Source: Campylobacter sp.
GTDB lineage: Bacteria; Campylobacterota; Campylobacteria; Campylobacterales; Campylobacteraceae
Assembly: GCA_021203945.1 (NCBI GenBank)
Contig: JAJQAF010000014.1
Location: 1 to 5,963 of the forward strand
Reading direction: 5' to 3'
Length of the DNA: 5,963 bases
The notes beneath the pieces are model-generated. The model did not search any database, had not been told where the DNA came from, and saw nothing but the letters and a program-made list of their open reading frames with translations. Below are positions 1 to 5,905 of this stretch, one piece after another. A program made the position numbers and the translations under genes. How positions within the stretch are numbered: position 1 is the stretch's first letter; each line of letters begins with the position of its first letter.

Positions 1-2
1 CT

Positions 3-53
3 ATCAAAAAATTTAAACAGGAGGTTAAGAGCCTTAAGTTTATATTTTTTTAA
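3..53 (+). CDS. Possible C-terminal tail of a convergent gene entering from the left edge
   Basis: One plus-strand frame is open from the window edge to a TAA at 51-53 and reads IKKFKQEVKSLKFIFF. This Lys/Phe-rich, charged string would suit the end of a Campylobacter protein. If real, the gene overlaps the end of the Nudix gene tail to tail by 14 nt, like the convergent overlap seen at 4817-4820. Only 16 codons are visible, and an open run of this length is not rare by chance in AT-rich DNA. A second plus frame is also open here. No function can be assigned. Confidence 0.22.
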   Translation: MKKFKQEVKSLKFIFF

Positions 54-627
54 ATTTTTCCCACCATAAAAAGGCGAAAAGCAGACCAAAGCCTTTGATT
101 TTGCTCTCGTCAAATATAAAATTCTGCATTTCTTCACGCGGAATAAAAACGAGCTCTATATCTTCGCCGTCTATACCGCCGCCCGAATTTACGCGCATAC
201 TTTCGTTTATTGACGCATAAAACATCGTTTGCGTATTGCCGCCGAACCCAAACGCCCCATACGTCATTGTAATGCGTTCGACCTCTTTTAGCTTATATCC
301 GACCTCTTCAACGGACTCTTCGCGTATGGTCTGTTCCTCGCTCAGCCCTTTATCCATAAGACCGGCGCAAAGCTCGTATGTATAGCCTTGTTCGTCCGTT
401 TTAACGCCCTCTTTGTTCTGCGAATACCAAACTGCGGGGCGAAACTGCTTTACGAATAAAAATGCGTCGCGCTCTTCATGATATAAAAATACGGAAACGC
501 TATTCATAACTTTAACGCAATCCCAATTGCGCGTAAGTCCGTTTTGCTTAAATTCCAGCCTAAACGGTTTTAGATATTTCGACTCTTTAATCGGTAAAAT
601 TTTAATGTCGGTTATATGAGCATCCAT
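40..627 (-). CDS. Nudix hydrolase, NUDT14 / nucleoside-diphosphate-sugar pyrophosphatase type
   Basis: This is a 195-residue cytoplasmic Nudix hydrolase that probably cleaves a nucleoside diphosphate linked to a sugar (ADP-ribose or UDP-glucose class) using Mg2+. The Nudix helix spans G89-Y111, with E104, E107 and E108 as the likely metal-binding glutamates. RNWD (33-36) and QFRPAVW (61-67) upstream are typical of ADP-ribose/sugar-nucleotide members. The stretches ELCAGL before the box and TQTMFY after it match human NUDT14 (UDP-glucose pyrophosphatase) as I recall it. The box departs from GX5EX7REUXEEXGU: Leu replaces the first Glu and Glu replaces the Arg. NUDT14 itself is also divergent there. 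The ATG at 627 lies inside the 3' end of mgtE (16-nt overlap), and a TAGGA at 636-640 sits 8 nt upstream, which supports this start and translational coupling. It is the last visible gene of the peptidase-mgtE-Nudix run. The family is secure; the substrate is not. Confidence 0.9.
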   Translation of the reverse strand: MDAHITDIKILPIKESKYLKPFRLEFKQNGLTRNWDCVKVMNSVSVFLYHEERDAFLFVKQFRPAVWYSQNKEGVKTDEQGYTYELCAGLMDKGLSEEQTIREESVEEVGYKLKEVERITMTYGAFGFGGNTQTMFYASINESMRVNSGGGIDGEDIELVFIPREEMQNFIFDESKIKGFGLLFAFLWWEKFKKI

Positions 628-1979
628 GTCGCAAGTCCTAAAAAACTAAAAAATCCTATAGCGTCGGTAAATGTTGTTAGAATGACGGCGGAACCTACGG
701 CGGGATCGATATTAAGCCGCCTAAGCGTTAGAGGTATGATAGTGCCGAAAAATCCGGCAAAAAATAAATTCGTAACCATGCTTAAACCGATAACTACCCC
801 TAAAAGCCCTTTGTTAAACCAAACGGCGGCTATAATGCCCATAATCACGCCAAAAATAAGTCCGTTTATAAGAGATATGCTAACCTCGCGTTTTAAAACG
901 CTTTTGGCGTCTTTAAATTCTATCTCGCCGAGCGCCAAGCGTCGCACTGTAACGGCAAGCGCTTGCGTGCCGGTATTTCCGCCCATCGAGGCGACGATCG
1001 GCATTAATACCGCAAGCGCCACGTAAGCCGCTATCGTCTCGTCAAAAAGTCCTATTATAAAGGAGCTAAATATTGCGGTCATTAAATTTACGCTAAGCCA
1101 AATCGCACGTGCTTTTCCGGCTTTGATTAGAGTATTTTCCTCTTCCGCATCATCATCAACGCCGGCTAAGTTATATATCTGCTCCGTTGCGCTTTCTTGG
1201 ATAAAGTCGTGTATATCGTCCGCGGTAATACGTCCGAGCAAAATTCCTTTATCATCTACTATAGGTATAACGCTTAGATCGTAGTCTTGCACTATGCTTA
1301 CGACATTTTCTATATCGTCGCTATCAAGCGCGGTATGAGGTTTGTAATGCTCCGGCTCGGTGCTTTGTATATTTTCGATTAGCCTTTTTGAAAAGTCAAA
1401 TAAGATCAGATCCTCAAGCGGAATGCCGTATTGCAATACGCCGTCGTTATTTATAACGAAAAGTTGAGATATATTTTCAAGTTCTCCCTCTTGTTTTAAC
1501 CGTCTGAGTCTAGCTACGGCGTCTCCTAATTTTTCATCTAGCTTCGCCGAAAAAAGCTCCGTTTGCATATATGCGCCCGCTTCGTTATCGTCGTAACTCC
1601 TAAGACGTAAAATTTCATCTTGGTTTTCTTTATCAAGACCTTCAAAAAGCTCTTTTGCCTTTTCTTCGTCTATCTCTTCGATATATTGTAAAAGGTCGGT
1701 AGCATCGTCGCTTTCTAACTCTTCAAGCGCTTCGACGATCTTTTCCGAAGGAACCGTCTCTATGACGTCTTTTAGCATATGATCCGGTAATTCGATTGCA
1801 ACGTCGCCTAACGCTTCCGGATCAAGCTTGCCCAGATATTCCGTAAATAGTTCTTCATCGTGTTTTTTTAGCGTTTGTAGGTGTTGAGCCAGTTCGGATG
1901 CGGTTATGTCGCTACTCTCGTTTTGCTCGTCTAAATGCTGATCGATTATCTCTTTTGCTTCTTGAAGTTCTGCACTCAT
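612..1979 (-). CDS. mgtE: Magnesium transporter MgtE
   Basis: This is a full-length (455 aa) MgtE-family Mg2+ channel/transporter of the inner membrane. An acidic cytoplasmic N domain (about 35-135) is followed by two CBS domains (about 138-200 and 203-262), which in this family sense cytoplasmic Mg2+ and gate the pore. The membrane domain starts near R291 with about five helices (292-312, 316-334, 365-387, 392-418, 428-454). It carries the family signature PIVASMGGNTGTQ at 327-339 and TTFTDAIGF at 435-443, where D439 corresponds to the pore aspartate of the Thermus thermophilus protein (D432). The gene begins 14 nt after the stop of the M23 peptidase gene with only a weak AGA-type ribosome site, suggesting readthrough of one transcript and perhaps coupling. 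Its last 16 nt are shared with the start of the Nudix gene. No leader or Mg2+-riboswitch could fit in the 14-nt gap. All domains are intact. Confidence 0.97.
   Translation of the reverse strand: MSAELQEAKEIIDQHLDEQNESSDITASELAQHLQTLKKHDEELFTEYLGKLDPEALGDVAIELPDHMLKDVIETVPSEKIVEALEELESDDATDLLQYIEEIDEEKAKELFEGLDKENQDEILRLRSYDDNEAGAYMQTELFSAKLDEKLGDAVARLRRLKQEGELENISQLFVINNDGVLQYGIPLEDLILFDFSKRLIENIQSTEPEHYKPHTALDSDDIENVVSIVQDYDLSVIPIVDDKGILLGRITADDIHDFIQESATEQIYNLAGVDDDAEEENTLIKAGKARAIWLSVNLMTAIFSSFIIGLFDETIAAYVALAVLMPIVASMGGNTGTQALAVTVRRLALGEIEFKDAKSVLKREVSISLINGLIFGVIMGIIAAVWFNKGLLGVVIGLSMVTNLFFAGFFGTIIPLTLRRLNIDPAVGSAVILTTFTDAIGFFSFLGLATWMLI
636..640 (-). promoter_or_regulatory. Ribosome binding site of the Nudix gene, inside mgtE
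   Basis: On the minus strand TAGGA lies 8 nt before the ATG at 627-625. It sits within the last codons of mgtE, so ribosomes finishing mgtE could restart on the Nudix gene. It supports the ATG at 627 over the next internal Met (residue 41), which would remove the RNWD motif. Confidence 0.6.
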
Positions 1980-1993
1980 TTTTTATCTTTAGT

Positions 1994-3163
1994 TTAAAAT
2001 TCTATAATATTCGGGAAAAATTCCACTTTCGGCGGCAATATATTATCCGCCATAGCTTTCTTCATTAACGTATCGTTTTTGGTTACGACGGCTTTAAATT
2101 TAGCGACTTCTTTTTTGTCTTCTATGCTTTTTACGACCTTGATTGCGCTTTCGGGATTTATCGGTTTATTATTTATATACAAACCAAAATGCAGATGAGG
2201 ACCCGTACTCATGCCGCTTGTTCCTACGTAAGCTATAAGTTTGCCTTGTTTGATATTTAAGCCCGATTTTATACCTTTGGCAAATCCGTTCAAATGTGCG
2301 TATAGCGTCTCGTATCCGCCTGCGTGCCTGATAATAACGACCTTTCCGTATCCGCTTTTCGTTCCTACGAATTTTATCGTTCCGTCGCCGGCTGAACGCA
2401 CTGGAGTTCCGCGAGGCGCACCGTAATCGACGCCTAAATGAGCCCGATATCTACGAAGTATAGGATGCCATCTTTTAAGCGTAAAGGCAGATGTTATACG
2501 GGCGTTTAGCAACGGGCGAATAAGCAAAAATTTATCGTTTTTCTTTCCGTTTCTATCATAAAATTTATCTTCAAATTTATACATCGTATAGCGCTTATTT
2601 TTTGTTTCGAGCAACGCGGCGTAAATTTCCGGAGTGCCGAAAGATCTCCCCATACGCTTTTTTTGATTATAGACAATTACGATACGATCGCCTTTATTTA
2701 TCTTTCTAAAATCGACCCCGGAGCCTTTGAATACCTCTTTAAATCCTAGCGCCAGCGTGCCCGAACCCGTGTAATCGAATATATCCTCGGAGACCGATTT
2801 TTCTACTTGAAGGCTTAAAACGTTATCGTAGCTTTGATAAGAAATCGGTATAAATTCCAGCTTAAAATTATCGTCATCATCTCTGTAAATATGCATTTGA
2901 AGCTCGTCGCTAACCGGTATTAACGCTTGAATAGTATTGTCGTCGCCGTCTTTTAAAATTTGATATTTCGTGCCGGCGATGATCTCGGCGGCAAGCTCTT
3001 GATCTTCGCTCGTTAGATTATAATATAAAGAAAGCGGAATTTTATTATTTTCTAAAAAATTTAAAAAATGGCTGCCGTTTGGCCAGCTCAATTCTTTGAC
3101 GGTAGGTTCAAGCGCGTATAAATTTAAAATTAAAAAAGAATAAGCTATAAAGGCGCGCAGCAT
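1994..3163 (-). CDS. Secreted M23 (LytM) peptidoglycan endopeptidase, Csd3/HdpA-like
   Basis: This 389-residue zinc metallopeptidase is predicted to be exported to the periplasm and to cut peptidoglycan cross-links or stem peptides. The N-terminus is a signal peptide (hydrophobic residues 4-16, probable cleavage after A17). Residues about 19-110 and 111-215 correspond in position to the two N-terminal domains of H. pylori Csd3/HdpA. The LytM core follows at about 220-340: HLGVD (H242, D246), YAH (H290) and HLHFG (H323, H325), with H242, D246 and H325 as zinc ligands by family rule. All catalytic residues are present, so it should be active. A tail of about 50 residues, Lys-rich at first, follows the core. 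In Csd3 the first domain blocks the active site through a glutamate (E74); here E56 or E60 is the likely counterpart by spacing (inference). Csd3-type enzymes set helical cell shape in Helicobacter and Campylobacter. It is the first gene of the minus-strand run and divergent from the PgbA-like gene. Confidence 0.93.
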   Translation of the reverse strand: MLRAFIAYSFLILNLYALEPTVKELSWPNGSHFLNFLENNKIPLSLYYNLTSEDQELAAEIIAGTKYQILKDGDDNTIQALIPVSDELQMHIYRDDDDNFKLEFIPISYQSYDNVLSLQVEKSVSEDIFDYTGSGTLALGFKEVFKGSGVDFRKINKGDRIVIVYNQKKRMGRSFGTPEIYAALLETKNKRYTMYKFEDKFYDRNGKKNDKFLLIRPLLNARITSAFTLKRWHPILRRYRAHLGVDYGAPRGTPVRSAGDGTIKFVGTKSGYGKVVIIRHAGGYETLYAHLNGFAKGIKSGLNIKQGKLIAYVGTSGMSTGPHLHFGLYINNKPINPESAIKVVKSIEDKKEVAKFKAVVTKNDTLMKKAMADNILPPKVEFFPNIIEF

Positions 3164-3168
3164 CTATA

Positions 3169-3174
3169 TCCTTT
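3169..3174 (-). promoter_or_regulatory. Ribosome binding site of the M23 peptidase gene
   Basis: AAAGGA on the minus strand ends 5 nt before the ATG at 3163-3161. It fixes the start that gives an intact signal peptide. Confidence 0.65.
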
Positions 3175-3193
3175 TGATAAAAAATTCCAGCTG

Positions 3194-3224
3194 ATTTTAC
3201 TAAAAATTTGCTTTAATTTTGCAA
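3194..3224 (-). promoter_or_regulatory. Probable sigma-70 promoter of the M23-mgtE-Nudix run
   Basis: On the minus strand TAAAAT (3199-3194) is a good -10 candidate. TTGCAA (3224-3219) lies 19 nt upstream as a weak, long-spaced -35, with a T-rich spacer as is usual for Campylobacter promoters. Transcription would begin near 3187, leaving a leader of about 24 nt that contains the AAAGGA ribosome site. This is the only upstream gap large enough for a promoter of the three minus-strand genes. It is a prediction by eye. Confidence 0.45.
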
Positions 3225-3233
3225 AAAATAAAG
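3211..3233. promoter_or_regulatory. Dyad-symmetric element between the divergent promoters
   Basis: The centre TTTTGCAAAA (3217-3226) is a perfect 10-bp palindrome. The outer arms CTTTA (3211-3215) and TAAAG (3229-3233) extend the symmetry, off register by one base. Its core TTGCAA is the candidate -35 of both divergent promoters, at equal distances. It could also be an operator for a dimeric regulator; nothing in the sequence identifies one. Confidence 0.35.
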
Positions 3234-3249
3234 TATTTTAGGCTATAAT
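3219..3249 (+). promoter_or_regulatory. Probable sigma-70 promoter of the PgbA-like/YihY pair
   Basis: TATAAT at 3244-3249 is a perfect -10 consensus. TTGCAA at 3219-3224 lies 19 nt upstream as a weak -35, with an A/T-rich spacer. Transcription should start near 3256. That is downstream of the TTG at 3253 and upstream of the AGGAG at 3268-3272, so only the TTG at 3280 could be used from this promoter. Confidence 0.6.
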
Positions 3250-3267
3250 CGCTTGAAAATTAAATAT

Positions 3268-3272
3268 AGGAG
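3268..3272 (+). promoter_or_regulatory. Ribosome binding site that fixes the TTG start at 3280
   Basis: AGGAG sits 7 nt before TTG 3280-3282, an ideal spacing. The alternative in-frame TTG at 3253 lies upstream of this site and would translate through it. Confidence 0.75.
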
Positions 3273-3279
3273 AATATTT

Positions 3280-4002
3280 TTGAAACATTTTGTTTTGATT
3301 TTGTTATTTTTTTTAAGCTATGCGTTTGCGGCGGAATTTCATTTAAACGAATATAGAACTCCGATTATAAGTATTGATGACGACGGCACAGCCACGATAG
3401 TCGATAGCCCGGAAATTTTAATCGGTTCAAGCGGCGTAGTTATGCATAAATTTAATACCGAAAGCTCCATCGTCGCGCGGGTTAGCGTTATTTCAAAAAA
3501 AGGAGGCTTTGCAAAGGCTAGATTTGAAGTGTTTGATCTGCTGGCGCAGCCTGCTTTACCTCTTCCGGGAGTTGCGCCCGAAGTCGGCGATACGGTCATT
3601 TTAAACTACCTTTATAACCGATCGGTTATAGTAGTTCCGAACAAAGAGATTTATGACGAAGTGATAGCGGCGTTTCCAAAAATAATATTTATACATCCGG
3701 ATATAATCGGTGCGTATTTGAGTTACGAATATAAACCAAACCCTAGCCGCGACGATTTTCGCAAGATGTGCGCACAAAGCGCGGCGGGACTTATATTTGT
3801 GGCGATGGACGGACGTAGCGTATTTGCCGATTGTCAAAGTTTTAAAATTTTGAAAGAATTTCAAAGCGGTGAAGTGGAATACTATCAACTTCCTTTTTAT
3901 ACGCGCGTGAGCGATATAGATACCGTTTTTTGGAAATTTAGCAGCGAACATATAAATAATTACGACGCTCACTACGATAGATTGTTTGACGAAGATCAAT
4001 AG
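3280..4002 (+). CDS. Secreted PgbA-N-domain protein (plasminogen-binding protein N-terminal domain family)
   Basis: The best start is TTG 3280 (240 aa): an AGGAG lies 7 nt upstream, and the product then begins with a compact signal peptide (M1-A17, cleavage AFA|AEF). Starting at TTG 3253 adds nine basic/hydrophobic residues and precedes the predicted transcription start. The mature protein matches what I recall of the N-terminal domain of H. pylori PgbA/PgbB: GSSGVV (49-54), ALPLPG followed by VGDT and LNYLYNRS, then IHPD (138-141), RKMC and DCQSF. Two cysteines, C164 and C185, could form a periplasmic disulfide. The protein ends shortly after the domain in LFDEDQ and lacks the long lysine-rich C-terminal region of H. 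pylori PgbA, so plasminogen binding should not be assumed. The domain's molecular function is unknown. It is divergent from the Csd3-like peptidase gene and sits 11 nt upstream of the YihY-family gene, with which it is probably co-transcribed. A periplasmic or envelope role is inferred. Confidence 0.85.
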   Translation: MKHFVLILLFFLSYAFAAEFHLNEYRTPIISIDDDGTATIVDSPEILIGSSGVVMHKFNTESSIVARVSVISKKGGFAKARFEVFDLLAQPALPLPGVAPEVGDTVILNYLYNRSVIVVPNKEIYDEVIAAFPKIIFIHPDIIGAYLSYEYKPNPSRDDFRKMCAQSAAGLIFVAMDGRSVFADCQSFKILKEFQSGEVEYYQLPFYTRVSDIDTVFWKFSSEHINNYDAHYDRLFDEDQ

Positions 4003-4013
4003 GCGATTATGCG

Positions 4014-4820
4014 ATGCAAGAGGCTAAATTTACACACAATCTTAAGATAGCTTTAAATTTAGCCTCTAAAATCAAAGATACGCAGCTTATGCATTATGCC
4101 TCAAGCCTTAGCTTTCATACGATTTTAGCGATTATTCCGGTTCTTTTATTATCGTTTTCCGTTTTTACGCAAATGCCTAGTTTTAGCGAATATTATGAAA
4201 ATATAAAAAGCTTTGTGTTTTCGGCGCTTTTACCTACGCATCAAGACGTAATGGCAAACTATATGCAGACGTTTTTACAAAATAGCGTTAGCCTCGGTAT
4301 CGTGGGTTTCGTAGCGATTATTTTTACGTCCGTTATGTTTTTTATAGATTACGAATACGTCGTTCATCAAATTATGCAAAGCGAGAAGAAACGTAGCTTT
4401 TGGAACGCTCTAAGCTCGTATTGGACGCTAATAACGCTTGCTCCGCTTGGGCTTGGATTTAGCTTTTATCTGTCAAATTGGGTGCAAGACTTGCTAAATT
4501 CCACTCAATATACAAGCTGGATAAATTTTCTAAGCATTTTCCCGTATCTTATCGTCTGGGCGATCTTTTGCGTAACGTATCTTATCTCCGTCGGCGAGGG
4601 AATAAAATTTAAAAACGCGCTTTTTAGCTCGTTTGTAGTTTCGCTAGCATGGTATGTCGGCAAATCGCTTTTCGTTTATTACGTGGTTTATAATAAGACG
4701 TATTTTAATATTTACGGCTCGTTCTCCATAGTGCTGTTTTTCTTTTTGTGGGTTTATATATCTTGGATTATTTTTCTTTACGGACTTAAGCTTTGCGCTT
4801 TCTTGCAGGCTAAAATTTAG
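4014..4820 (+). CDS. YihY/UPF0761-family inner-membrane protein (formerly 'ribonuclease BN')
   Basis: This 268-residue integral membrane protein has about six helices: 28-52, 92-113, 131-155, 173-193, 202-226 and 233-262. Family hallmarks are the first helix with the YASSLSFHTILAIIP pattern (28-42) and the last with NIYGSFSIV (232-240) running into a Trp/Tyr-rich FLWVYISW segment. The 'RNase BN' name came from an early misassignment of E. coli yihY; the true RNase BN/Z is a soluble metallo-hydrolase, and no nuclease motif is visible here. The cellular function is unsettled. The ATG at 4014 is 11 nt after the PgbA-like stop, with only a weak AGG (4001-4003) upstream. An out-of-frame ATG at 4009 opens just a short run. 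Its TAG stop (4818-4820) interlocks with the comEC stop on the other strand. Length is normal to slightly short for the family and no defect is visible. Confidence 0.9.
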   Translation: MQEAKFTHNLKIALNLASKIKDTQLMHYASSLSFHTILAIIPVLLLSFSVFTQMPSFSEYYENIKSFVFSALLPTHQDVMANYMQTFLQNSVSLGIVGFVAIIFTSVMFFIDYEYVVHQIMQSEKKRSFWNALSSYWTLITLAPLGLGFSFYLSNWVQDLLNSTQYTSWINFLSIFPYLIVWAIFCVTYLISVGEGIKFKNALFSSFVVSLAWYVGKSLFVYYVVYNKTYFNIYGSFSIVLFFFLWVYISWIIFLYGLKLCAFLQAKI

Positions 4821-5905
4821 AGCTTAAAAGTCGCTATAATAAAACAGATCGCGCCGATAAACGGCGGAGCGAATACTAAAATTTTAAATCTTATCGCCAA
4901 AATCGACAATAAATTATATCCCGCAAATACGATAAACGGAATGTCTAACGTAGTTGAAGAAAGCCTGAAATTTAAAAATTCTATTAAAATTTTATCAAAC
5001 GTTCCGCCTTGTAAAAATATATGAAGTAGGGCGCTTACGGGATAAAATATCGTGAAAATATAGCTAAGCGGTATTACGCTAAATTGTTGAAAGCTAACGA
5101 GCGGGAAAAAGTAAAGGACGATCGCTTCCATCGCAAAAAACACGTATAAATTTAAAAGCAAAGAGTGCATTAAAAGGCTAAATCTGTCCTTAAAATAACG
5201 TAAGTATAAAAATATGTAAAATACTCCCGCGCATGAAAAATAAAAGCCTAAATTTAGCGCCAAGCCTGGAAATAGCGCGATGCAAAAACAAATCACGATA
5301 AAAAGCGTAGAGAAGCTTAAAATTTCGATATTTCGGCAAAGCATATAAAAGCCGAACGCGCTCATGGCAAATGCTCGCATAAAGCTAGGCACGAAGCCTA
5401 TCAGATAAAAATAAAGCATTAAAAAACCAAACGCAAGAACGCTTACGTCGAATTTATAACTTCTGTAAGGGAAGAATCTGCTTGAAAATACTTTGTATAT
5501 CGGCGCTATCAACAAAAATACGATCGTCATTATCACGCCCAAATGATAGCCGCTTACGGCTAGCAGATGCGCGATACCCCAGTGCGCTACGTCGTCTCTT
5601 AGCTTTGGCGGTAAGGGATTTGCTAGAAATAAAGCGCCGTAAAGTGCTGAAATTTCGGCACTTTCGTGCTGGGCTTGTATAAATTTAAAGATTTTCTCTT
5701 TTAGCGTTATGCTTTTAGGTTCGTTGCTACGAGACATAGGGTTTAAAATTTTTCTTTCGCTTGAGGGCATATAAAATCGACCGCTAAGATAGTCTTTAAA
5801 GCTTACGTCTATATTTTGAACGACCAAACTAATCGTATCGCCGATAGCGAATTTATCGCTCTTTGCTGCCAGAGTATAAAATTTAAATTCGCCCGTATCC
5901 AACAA
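4817..5905 (-). CDS. comEC: ComEC/Rec2-family competence DNA channel, open part of an apparently interrupted gene
   Basis: ComEC forms the inner-membrane channel through which single-stranded DNA enters the cytoplasm during natural transformation. From a TTG at 5905 the open frame has 362 codons. The competence-domain motif HLLAVSGYHLGV lies at 113-124, SFMRAFAM at 174-181 and the FYFSCAGVFYIF helix at 221-232, with about eight further hydrophobic segments to the end. There is no C-terminal metallo-beta-lactamase domain, as is usual for the short (about 400-440 aa) ComEC of Campylobacter and Helicobacter. The start is doubtful. The same frame continues upstream of 5905 with family-like sequence (TKINKRGKRYRVLL) back to an in-frame TAG at 5947-5945, and has no ATG. 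Starting at TTG would remove the first membrane helix and part of the N-terminal domain. The gene is probably a pseudogene by nonsense mutation, or the base is an error; a restart at TTG with the weak AGAG 5 nt upstream is possible. The 3' end overlaps the YihY gene by 4 nt. Confidence 0.85.
   Translation of the reverse strand: MLDTGEFKFYTLAAKSDKFAIGDTISLVVQNIDVSFKDYLSGRFYMPSSERKILNPMSRSNEPKSITLKEKIFKFIQAQHESAEISALYGALFLANPLPPKLRDDVAHWGIAHLLAVSGYHLGVIMTIVFLLIAPIYKVFSSRFFPYRSYKFDVSVLAFGFLMLYFYLIGFVPSFMRAFAMSAFGFYMLCRNIEILSFSTLFIVICFCIALFPGLALNLGFYFSCAGVFYIFLYLRYFKDRFSLLMHSLLLNLYVFFAMEAIVLYFFPLVSFQQFSVIPLSYIFTIFYPVSALLHIFLQGGTFDKILIEFLNFRLSSTTLDIPFIVFAGYNLLSILAIRFKILVFAPPFIGAICFIIATFKL
5641..5664. 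repeat. 24-nt near-perfect palindrome inside comEC
   Basis: AAAGTGC (5641-5647) is mirrored by GCACTTT (5658-5664). The centre GAAATTTC (5649-5656) is itself palindromic, and the only mismatch is T5648 against G5657, so 11 of 12 pairs match. It encodes the SAEISAL stretch of ComEC just before the first conserved membrane segment. No T-run follows on either strand, so it is not a terminator. Function is unknown and it may be coincidental. Confidence 0.5.

Noticed and set aside
18..26. AGGAGGT-like ribosome site on the plus strand
   Set aside because: No ATG, GTG or TTG lies at a usable distance downstream; probably coincidental or part of a coding tail.
25..37. Inverted repeat TTAAG-AGC-CTTAA just after the Nudix gene, as a terminator
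   Set aside because: Only five pairs, AT-rich, and on the minus strand no T-run follows directly (the nearest is about 14 nt away). It lies within the possible convergent tail.
616..1026. Plus-strand open frame of 136 codons opposite mgtE
   Set aside because: It is antisense to the conserved MgtE pore domain, has no recognisable domain or ribosome site, and overlaps a clear gene along its length.
1980..1993. Mg2+-responsive leader or riboswitch ahead of mgtE
   Set aside because: Only 14 nt separate mgtE from the upstream gene, too little for any known Mg2+ sensor RNA.
2031..2051. GGCGG...CCGCC hairpin near the 3' end of the M23 gene, as a terminator or attenuator before mgtE
   Set aside because: The loop is 11 nt, the stem five pairs, it lies inside coding sequence, and no T-run follows directly on the minus strand.
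2241..2426. Plus-strand 61-codon frame opposite the M23 domain
   Set aside because: It lies wholly antisense to the catalytic HxxxD/HxH region of the peptidase, with no start signal.
3339..3999. Minus-strand open frames opposite the PgbA-like gene
   Set aside because: Two short frames with implausible compositions lie opposite a protein with signal peptide and family motifs. They are shadows of its codon use.
4852..4866. CGCCG-ATAAA-CGGCG hairpin about 30 nt after the YihY-family gene, as its terminator
   Set aside because: The five-pair stem is followed by GAGCGAATAC rather than a T-run, and the site is within comEC coding sequence.
5482..5682. Plus-strand 66-codon frame opposite comEC
   Set aside because: It is antisense to the ComEC signature region, and its Arg/Leu-rich content is what the reverse of membrane-protein codons gives.
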